Origin: Verrucomicrobiota bacterium | Lineage (GTDB): Bacteria > Verrucomicrobiota > Verrucomicrobiia > Opitutales > Opitutaceae | Direction: 5' to 3' | Length of the DNA: 19,837 bases | Assembly (NCBI GenBank): GCA_003694825.1 | Contig: RFJS01000561.1 | Coordinates: 1-19,837, forward strand | Shown: one piece after another, positions 15,117 to 19,837 of the stretch | How the letters are laid out: every line of letters begins with the position of its first letter | Position numbering within the stretch: position 1 is the first letter of the stretch | Made by a program: the position numbers and the translations under genes | Notes under the pieces: model-generated | Seen by the model: only the letters and a program-made list of their open reading frames with translations | What the model was told of the DNA's origin: nothing | The model's database searches: none

Positions 15117-15554
15117 TCAGTCGGCGAGATCGCGCCAGAGTTCGGGCATGACGAGTTCGACGCTGTTGCCGGCAGGGTCGCGAAAGTAGAGGGATTCGGC
15201 GCCGTTGGGCCAGGTGACATGCGATTCGATGGGGATTTGCGCTTGTCGGAGGTGTGCCTGCCACCGCGGGAGCGCCTCGCGGGTCACGGCGAAGGCGACG
15301 TGGCCGGCGCCGAGGGCGCCGTGCAGGGGGATGAGGTCGCCGCCCACGTGGGTTTCCTCCCGGGCGGTGCTGCGCGGGTTGAAGATCAGCAGCATGCACT
15401 CGCCGCACCGGAAGAAGACGTGGCGGCCGGCTTCGCGGGCGGCGAGCGGAAGGCGGAGGATGTCATGGTAGAAGCGCTCGGCGGCGTCGAGGTCCTCGGC
15501 GTAGAGGCAGGTTTCGATGACGCGGCTGATGGGCGGAGGTGTCGGTGCAGGCAT
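15117..15554 (-). CDS. VOC-superfamily (glyoxalase/bleomycin-resistance-like) protein
   Basis: A 145-residue protein with two beta-alpha-beta-beta-beta half modules: IETCLYAEDLDAAERFYHDIL (13-33) and HVAFAVTREALPRWQAHLRQ (85-104). The closing pattern SLYFRDPAGNSVEL (121-134) is typical of the superfamily. Likely metal ligands are His85 and Glu133, with Glu14 as a possible third; a full four-ligand glyoxalase I set is not obvious. Chemistry in this superfamily ranges over isomerases, dioxygenases and thiol transferases, so the substrate cannot be named. The start at 15554 gives a short N-terminus; a longer opening to 15704 adds Pro/Arg-rich sequence unlike the family. No Shine-Dalgarno sequence. 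Divergent from the MscS gene. Confidence 0.8.
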   Translation of the reverse strand: MPAPTPPPISRVIETCLYAEDLDAAERFYHDILRLPLAAREAGRHVFFRCGECMLLIFNPRSTAREETHVGGDLIPLHGALGAGHVAFAVTREALPRWQAHLRQAQIPIESHVTWPNGAESLYFRDPAGNSVELVMPELWRDLAD

Positions 15555-15667
15555 GGGGTGTGGCTCGAGCGTAGCGGTGATGGTGAAGCGCCGGTGGATG
15601 GGGGCGAGACTGTTTCGTCGAGGAAAGGCAGGCGGGGCGCGCTGGCGAAGGGCCGGCGTGAGCGTGG

Positions 15668-15683
15668 GGAATGGCGGTATTCC
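15668..15683. promoter_or_regulatory. Small dyad in the VOC/MscS divergent spacer
   Basis: GGAAT (15668-15672) and ATTCC (15679-15683) flank six bases, 38 bp before the MscS start. It resembles the GGAATA/TATTCC dyad at 13462-13482 with a different spacing. It could be an operator, but short dyads occur by chance. Confidence 0.2.
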
Positions 15684-15721
15684 GGCCTCGCCAGGCCAAG
15701 GCACATCGAAGAAAGTGGGGT

Positions 15722-16789
15722 ATGTCGGATACAGGAGAGCTTCACCGTGTGCTTGAGATATTTGTGCCCATGCTGGCGACGGTGGTCGTGCTTGGCGCGG
15801 TTCTCTGGGCGCTGCACTACCTGCTGTTGGTCAGACCAAAGACGCTGAAAAGCAGCCAGCGGTTCTACCGGCAGCTGGCGATGCTTGGCGTGACGGTCGT
15901 CGGGGTGCTGGCGGTGATCCTCGCCCTGCCGGTGGCGGTGGAGACACGCAACCAGATCGTGCAGGTGTTCGGCCTCGTGATGACGGGCGCCATCGCGTTT
16001 TCCTCGACGACGGTCATCGCGAATTTCATGGGCGGGATCGTGCTGCGCACGACCGGCCGCTTCTGCACGGGCGACTATATTACGGTGGACGGGCACTTCG
16101 GCCGGGTGACGGAGCGTGGACTTTTGGATACGGAGATTCAGACAGAGACTCGGGAGCTGGTCGCGCTGCCGAATGCCTTTCTGCTCGGCCGGCCGGTCTC
16201 GGTGGTGCGGAGTTCCGGGGCGATGGTGTCGGTCGAGCTTTCGCTCGGTTATGATGTGCACCACGCGAAAGTGGAGCGTCTGTTGCTGGAGGCGGCGGCC
16301 CGGTGCGGGCTGGCGGAGGCATTCGTCCAGGTGCGTGCTCTCGGCGACCACGCGGTGACCTATCGGGTAAACGGGTTGCTCGAGGAGGTGAAACGGCTGT
16401 TGACCATGCGCTCGACCCTCAGTGCGGCCGTGCTCGATGTGTTTCACGAGCACGGCGTGGAGATCGTTTCGCCGGGGTTCATGAATCAGCGGCGTCTGGA
16501 TCCGGAAAGACTGGTGATCGCCCGCTCGGAGGAGGGCTTCGCGGGTGAGGAGGCTCCTGCGCGCACGGTTCCGGCTGAGAAGGTCGTCTTCGACAAGGCA
16601 GAGGGCGCCAAGCGACAGGAGAAACAGCGGGAGGCGCTGGCACGACGGATCGAGGAGCTGACCGAGGCGGTGGCGGAAGGGGAGGATGAGGCGCAGACGA
16701 AGTCGCTGAAGGCGGAGCTGGAGGCGCGGGAGGCGGAGCTGCGGGCGCTGGATGAGAAGGTGAAGGCGCAGAAGGAGGAGCAGGCGTAG
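15722..16789 (+). CDS. Mechanosensitive channel of small conductance (MscS) family protein with charged C-terminal coiled coil
   Basis: Inner-membrane channel that opens on membrane tension to relieve osmotic down-shock. The 355-residue protein has three predicted membrane helices (about 12-36, 52-72 and 78-109). The last, with TGAIAFSSTTVIANFMGGIVLR (88-109), matches the pore-lining TM3 of MscS. The beta domain follows at once with FCTGDYITVDGHFGRVTERGLLDTEIQT (114-141) and LPNAFLLGRPV. An alpha/beta domain ends near 255 (HEHGVEIVSPGFMNQR). Residues 293-355 are an added Lys/Glu-rich coiled coil not part of the core family. The ATG at 15722, after GTGGGG, gives a normal cytoplasmic N-terminus; an earlier opening at 15671 adds 17 unlikely residues. 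The XdhC gene follows 71 bp downstream. Confidence 0.85.
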   Translation: MSDTGELHRVLEIFVPMLATVVVLGAVLWALHYLLLVRPKTLKSSQRFYRQLAMLGVTVVGVLAVILALPVAVETRNQIVQVFGLVMTGAIAFSSTTVIANFMGGIVLRTTGRFCTGDYITVDGHFGRVTERGLLDTEIQTETRELVALPNAFLLGRPVSVVRSSGAMVSVELSLGYDVHHAKVERLLLEAAARCGLAEAFVQVRALGDHAVTYRVNGLLEEVKRLLTMRSTLSAAVLDVFHEHGVEIVSPGFMNQRRLDPERLVIARSEEGFAGEEAPARTVPAEKVVFDKAEGAKRQEKQREALARRIEELTEAVAEGEDEAQTKSLKAELEAREAELRALDEKVKAQKEEQA

Positions 16790-16860
16790 GCCGGCGGCAG
16801 GGAAGGCGCTGGGGCTTGCCGGGGGTTGACAGGCGCGGTCGGCTGCCGGACTGAAGTGTC

Positions 16861-17949
16861 ATGCTGAGGTCGATCTGGAGTCGGTTGCGGGGTTGGGTGA
16901 GTGATGAGGTGCCGTTTGCCCTGGCGACGGTCGTGCGCGTGGCGGGGAGTGGCCCGCGGGCGCCGGGCGCCTGCATGGCGGTGGCCGGGGATGGCCGGCG
17001 GTTTATCGGTTCGGCGAGCAGCGGCTGTCTGGAGGCGGTGGTTATGGAGGCGGCAAAGGCGGTGCTGGCTTCGGGCGGGACGCGCCGACTGCGTTTCGGG
17101 CCCGACGGACCGCAGCCGTGGTCCGATGGACTGACCTGTGGCGGGTGGGTGGATGTGCGGGTGGATCCGTGGTGGCGTTGGTGCGGCGGTTCGGGACCGG
17201 CGGTGGCGGAGGCGGTGATCGATTGGATGGATACGGACGCAACGGGGGTCGTCGTCTCGCGCGGCGCGGCGCATGCGGCGTTTGATGCCGGCGGGCGTTT
17301 CGTCGCGGGGGACAGGGCACTGGCCTCGGCGATGGCGGAGCCCGTCGCGGCAGCGCTTGCCACCGGACTTCCGCCGCATGAGCGGCAGGCGGACCGCGGC
17401 GATGAGCCGGTGTTTCTGCATGTGCTGGCGCGCCGGCCGCGCCTGGTCATGGTGGGCGCGGTGGATGTGGCGGTGCACCTGGTGGCGTTGGCGCGGGAGT
17501 GCGGCTGGGCGACCGTGGTGGTGGATCCGAGGGAGGCTTTTGTGGCGGCGGAGCGGTTTCCGCAGCCGCCGGACCGGCTGATGCGGAGCTGGCCGGAGCG
17601 CATCGTGCCGGAGCTGGACCTGGGACCGCGGGACGCGGCGGTGGTGCTGACGCACGATGCGAAGATCGATGATCCCGCGTTGCTGGCGTTTCTGGAGACA
17701 CGGGTGGGCTACATCGGTGCTCTGGGCAGCACCCGGAGTCATGCGGCCCGGCTCGATCGCCTGGCGGAACGCGGGGCCGATCCGTCGGCGCTGGCACGCA
17801 TCGATGGGCCGGCGGGCATTCACCTGGCGGTCGGCAGTGCCGCGGGCGTGGCTCTCGGGATCATGGCCGGCGTGGAGCGCTGGCTGGCGCGGCGAGACCG
17901 CGCGGCCCTGGCTGCGGCACCGGCAACCCCGGCATCGATGGAGGGCTGA
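16861..17949 (+). CDS. XdhC/CoxI-family molybdenum hydroxylase maturation protein
   Basis: XdhC proteins bind the molybdenum cofactor, assist its sulfuration and insert it into xanthine dehydrogenase-type enzymes. The 362-residue protein has the N-terminal XdhC_CoxI domain (about 18-100), with ATVVRVAGSGPRAPGACM, the conserved SSGCLEAVV (Cys56) and LTCGGWVDV (Cys93). The C-terminal Rossmann domain (about 193-340) has RPRLVMVGAVDVAVHL, TVVVDPREAF, VVLTHDAKIDDPAL and YIGALGSTRSHAARL. Two usual motifs are altered: the nucleotide loop is GAVDVA rather than GAGHVA, and the ending GLDIGAxTPEEIA appears as GIHLAVGSAAGVA. The stop overlaps the MocA-like start (TGATG). No hydroxylase subunits lie nearby, so the client is elsewhere or unusual. 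TTGACA at 16826-16831 could be a -35 element but lacks a -10. Confidence 0.85.
   Translation: MLRSIWSRLRGWVSDEVPFALATVVRVAGSGPRAPGACMAVAGDGRRFIGSASSGCLEAVVMEAAKAVLASGGTRRLRFGPDGPQPWSDGLTCGGWVDVRVDPWWRWCGGSGPAVAEAVIDWMDTDATGVVVSRGAAHAAFDAGGRFVAGDRALASAMAEPVAAALATGLPPHERQADRGDEPVFLHVLARRPRLVMVGAVDVAVHLVALARECGWATVVVDPREAFVAAERFPQPPDRLMRSWPERIVPELDLGPRDAAVVLTHDAKIDDPALLAFLETRVGYIGALGSTRSHAARLDRLAERGADPSALARIDGPAGIHLAVGSAAGVALGIMAGVERWLARRDRAALAAAPATPASMEG
17940..17944 (+). promoter_or_regulatory. Shine-Dalgarno sequence for the MocA-like gene
   Basis: GGAGG lies inside the end of the xdhC-like gene, four bases before the ATG at 17949. Together with the TGATG overlap it supports coupled translation and fixes this start. 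Confidence 0.65.
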
Positions 17950-18527
17950 TGTGGGTGACGGGCATCGTCCTGGCGGCCGGCCTTTCGCGGCGGGCGGGCG
18001 CGGACAACAAGCTGCTGTCGCCGTTCGAGGGGCGCCCGGTGGTGCGGGCGACGGTTGAGGCCGTGTGCGCGGCCGGTCTCGATGAGGTCCTGGTGGTGAC
18101 GGGGCACGAGCGCGCGGCCGTGGAGGCGGCGCTGAGAGGGCTGCCGGTGGCGTTTGTGCGGGCGGAGGATTTTTCGGCGGGGATGGGGCGCTCGCTGGCC
18201 GCGGGGGTGGCGGCGGCCGCGGCGCAGGCTGATGGCTTCGCGGTCGTGCCGGGCGATTTGCCGTGGCTGCGGGCGGCGACGGTTCGCGAAGTGGTGGCGG
18301 CGTTCCGGGAAGGCCGGCCGCCGATGCACGTGGTTCCGGTGGCGGCGGGGCGGCGCGGGCATCCCGTGGTGCTGGGCGCGTGGCTGCGCGAGGCGCTGTG
18401 CCGGCTGCAGGGGGATGCCGGCGCGCGCGGCCTTCTAGCGGCGCCGGCGGAACGGATCCGGACCCGCCGGGTGGAGGTCACCGACAGCGGGATCTGGAGG
18501 GATGTGGATTTCGGATACGGCGGGTGA
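17949..18527 (+). CDS. MocA-like molybdenum cofactor cytidylyltransferase (NTP-transferase family)
   Basis: Likely transfers CMP from CTP to molybdopterin, making the MCD cofactor used by xanthine dehydrogenase-type enzymes. Pairing with an XdhC-like gene favours this over MobA-type guanylylation. The 192-residue protein has the nucleotide-binding loop GIVLAAGLSRRAG (5-17) followed by Lys21 in NKLL, then AGLDEVLVVTGH (42-53) and AGMGRSLAAGV (77-87). The metal-binding PGDLP is at 101-105, followed by GRRGHPVVLG (134-143) and GDAGAR (155-160). The usual ending DIDTPED is replaced by DVDFGYGG (185-192), so the final family motif is partly lost. The ATG is set by GGAGG and the one-base overlap with the preceding stop. 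Other NTP transferases are a less likely alternative. Confidence 0.82.
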   Translation: MWVTGIVLAAGLSRRAGADNKLLSPFEGRPVVRATVEAVCAAGLDEVLVVTGHERAAVEAALRGLPVAFVRAEDFSAGMGRSLAAGVAAAAAQADGFAVVPGDLPWLRAATVREVVAAFREGRPPMHVVPVAAGRRGHPVVLGAWLREALCRLQGDAGARGLLAAPAERIRTRRVEVTDSGIWRDVDFGYGG

Positions 18528-18546
18528 GGACGCCGGACGGCGGTCC
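18528..18546. terminator. Short hairpin between convergent MocA-like and glycosidase genes
   Basis: Directly after the MocA-like stop, GGACGCC (18528-18534) can pair with GGCGGTCC (18539-18546) with one bulged G and a 4-base loop. There is no T-tract. The gap between the convergent genes is only 29 bp, so this is the only place for a terminator outside coding sequence. Confidence 0.3.
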
Positions 18547-18556
18547 TGCCGGATGT

Positions 18557-19837
18557 TCAGCGGCGCGTGAGCAGCGCGACCCAGTCGCGCCCGTCGGCCG
18601 CGGGCGGTTCGCCGAGGCTGTGGGCGCCGCGGGAGGCGGTGTCGATGCGCGTGACGCTGCCGGTCTGCATGGGGCCGCCGGTGCGGGGATTGTACCATTG
18701 CAGATCGTACTCGCCGGGCTCGAGGGTGAGGGCGACGGCATCACCGTGTTTGATGTAGACGATGTAGGCCTCGCCGGGAGCGGCGAAGCAATAGTCGCCC
18801 GCGCCGGAGCCGCGGGTGGGCGGGTTGTCGACGATGAGTTCGTCGTGGCTCTGCATCCGGGGGTAGGGGAGGTCATGGGACTGGAAGAATTCGAGCGCGA
18901 TGCGGCACTGGTCCCAGAAACGGTCGCGGGAGCGCCAGTCCTGGCAGGTGAGGTCGGAGTGTTCGTGTTTGTATCCGAAATACCACTCGAGTCCCCAGGC
19001 GCCGGCGAGGAAGGCGCCCCAGAGGGCGTTCTGGCGGGCGTTGTCGTGGGCGGGGTCGATGGCGTCCGGGACGAGAGCGAGCTGGGCGTCGCCGGGCTCG
19101 TCGACGGCGACGGCCCAGAGTTTGCCGGCCCGGGCGGATTCTTCGAGGATGCGAAGGACCTGTCCGTGGACGCGGCTGAAGTCGGGGCGGTCGGTCTGGA
19201 GGGAGGCGCCGGTGTAGTGGCTGGCGGGGCCGTAGAGGTCGTCGAACCAGTTGCCGTTGTGGATGACGCGGTGGTGGCCGTAGGGGTCGTGCTGGTGGAA
19301 GTATTCGGCCATGGCGAGGCGCTGGTGGGTGTATTGCGGCGGTGTCACGGGGTTGGGCTGCCATTCGCCGATTTCTTCGCCCATGTTCCAGTTGAGCGCG
19401 AGGTGGTGGCCGAAGCGGGCGATGAGTTCGCGGTAGTAGAGGCGGCGGAGGGCGCCGAGGGCGCCGCCGTCGAGCAGCCCCTGGTTTTCGGCTTCCTGGG
19501 TTTTGAAATGCAGGAAGATGCCGAGATGGTCGGCGTGCTCGAAGACGATCGCCCATTGATCGAGTTTGGAGACGTCGAAGCGGTCAAAGGTGTCGTAGTC
19601 GACGTAGGGGAAGACGTTCTTGTCGTCGCCGGCGATGTTGAGGGTGAGGAAGGAGACGGCGTTGAGTCCCTTGGCGGCGAGGTAGTTGAGGGCGCCGATG
19701 ATGGCTTTGCCGCGGCCTTCGCCCCAGGTGGGGTCGCCTTCGCGCCAGTCGCGAAGGTGAGGCGCCCAGGTTTTCACGAGCTGGTCACCGTGGCCGTCCT
19801 GGTGGAAGGTGCCGTCGAAGTCGGCGTAGGCGAGGAA
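18557..19837 (-). CDS. DUF5060-like glycoside hydrolase, C-terminal portion (partial)
   Basis: The reading frame is open to the window edge, so 426 residues of the C-terminal part are visible and the N-terminus lies outside. The visible start, FLAYADFDGTFHQDGHGDQL, continues without a break; the GTG at 19775-19777 is internal. The fold is a TIM-barrel glycosidase: GALNYLAAKGLNAVSFLT, then LNWNMGEE (149-156; Glu154 or Glu155 a candidate acid/base), DPYGHHRVIHNG, and AVDEPGD with Glu247 a candidate nucleophile. ALWGAFLAGAWGLEWYFGYKHEHSDL and CQDWRSRDRFW follow. The last 90 residues look like a small beta domain (YIVYIKHG, YDLQWYNPRTG) resembling the putative collagen-binding domain often fused to such enzymes. 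It probably degrades an extracellular polysaccharide; the substrate is unknown and export cannot be checked without the N-terminus. Confidence 0.8.
   Translation of the reverse strand, partial: FLAYADFDGTFHQDGHGDQLVKTWAPHLRDWREGDPTWGEGRGKAIIGALNYLAAKGLNAVSFLTLNIAGDDKNVFPYVDYDTFDRFDVSKLDQWAIVFEHADHLGIFLHFKTQEAENQGLLDGGALGALRRLYYRELIARFGHHLALNWNMGEEIGEWQPNPVTPPQYTHQRLAMAEYFHQHDPYGHHRVIHNGNWFDDLYGPASHYTGASLQTDRPDFSRVHGQVLRILEESARAGKLWAVAVDEPGDAQLALVPDAIDPAHDNARQNALWGAFLAGAWGLEWYFGYKHEHSDLTCQDWRSRDRFWDQCRIALEFFQSHDLPYPRMQSHDELIVDNPPTRGSGAGDYCFAAPGEAYIVYIKHGDAVALTLEPGEYDLQWYNPRTGGPMQTGSVTRIDTASRGAHSLGEPPAADGRDWVALLTRR

Noticed and set aside
16826..16854. Promoter before the xdhC-like gene based on TTGACA
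   Set aside because: No -10-like hexamer is found at 16-18 bp (GACTGA is the best), so only a bare -35 match remains.

Overview
This GC-rich window reads as chromosomal DNA from a free-living heterotroph, most likely a member of the Verrucomicrobiota (Opitutae-like). That assignment is an inference from protein style. It rests on a secreted purple-acid-phosphatase-like enzyme carrying MBG/Ig-like repeats and a duplicated C-terminal NLSTR...VGTGD module that I associate with Opitutae proteins, on a DUF5060-type glycosidase, and on several small TPR proteins. I see no tRNA, rRNA, CRISPR array, insertion sequence, phage gene or integrase.

Layout. (a) 1-107 (-) is the start of an unidentified membrane-anchored protein. 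(b) 208-3908 (+) is housekeeping: mannose-6-phosphate isomerase, the co-chaperones GrpE and DnaJ closed by a good intrinsic terminator, and the purine enzyme PurN. (c) 3984-6900 (-) holds a membrane M48 zinc peptidase, an SRAP (YedK/HMCES) abasic-site protein and a class-3 O-methyltransferase. (d) 7097-7597 (+) is a small TPR protein. (e) 7647-13162 (-) is a two-gene export unit: a TPR protein with a signal peptide, coupled through an ATGA overlap to a 1554-residue secreted metallophosphatase on a repeat stalk. Its upstream region of about 400 bp has no gene. (f) 13571-15554 (-) holds a secreted esterase/peptidase, a two-helix membrane protein of unknown function and a VOC-fold protein. (g) 15722-18527 (+) holds an MscS-type channel, then an XdhC-like and a MocA-like gene joined by a TGATG overlap, presumably serving a molybdenum hydroxylase encoded elsewhere. 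(h) 18557-19837 (-) is a DUF5060-like glycosidase whose N-terminus is outside the window.

How genes work together. GrpE and DnaJ serve DnaK, which is not in the window. XdhC and MocA would act together in molybdenum-cofactor tailoring and insertion. The TPR/metallophosphatase pair is the clearest accessory unit and, with the esterase and the glycosidase, suggests scavenging of phosphate and polymers outside the cell. The most mechanistically suggestive observation is that the SRAP protein ends in a proline-rich linker followed by QLDLDL. This fits the hexapeptide consensus QLxLxL for binding the bacterial beta sliding clamp and would parallel the PCNA-binding motif at the end of human HMCES.

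Starts. Only three of 17 visible start codons have a clear Shine-Dalgarno sequence, so most starts were chosen from family alignment, signal peptides or overlap with the neighbouring gene.
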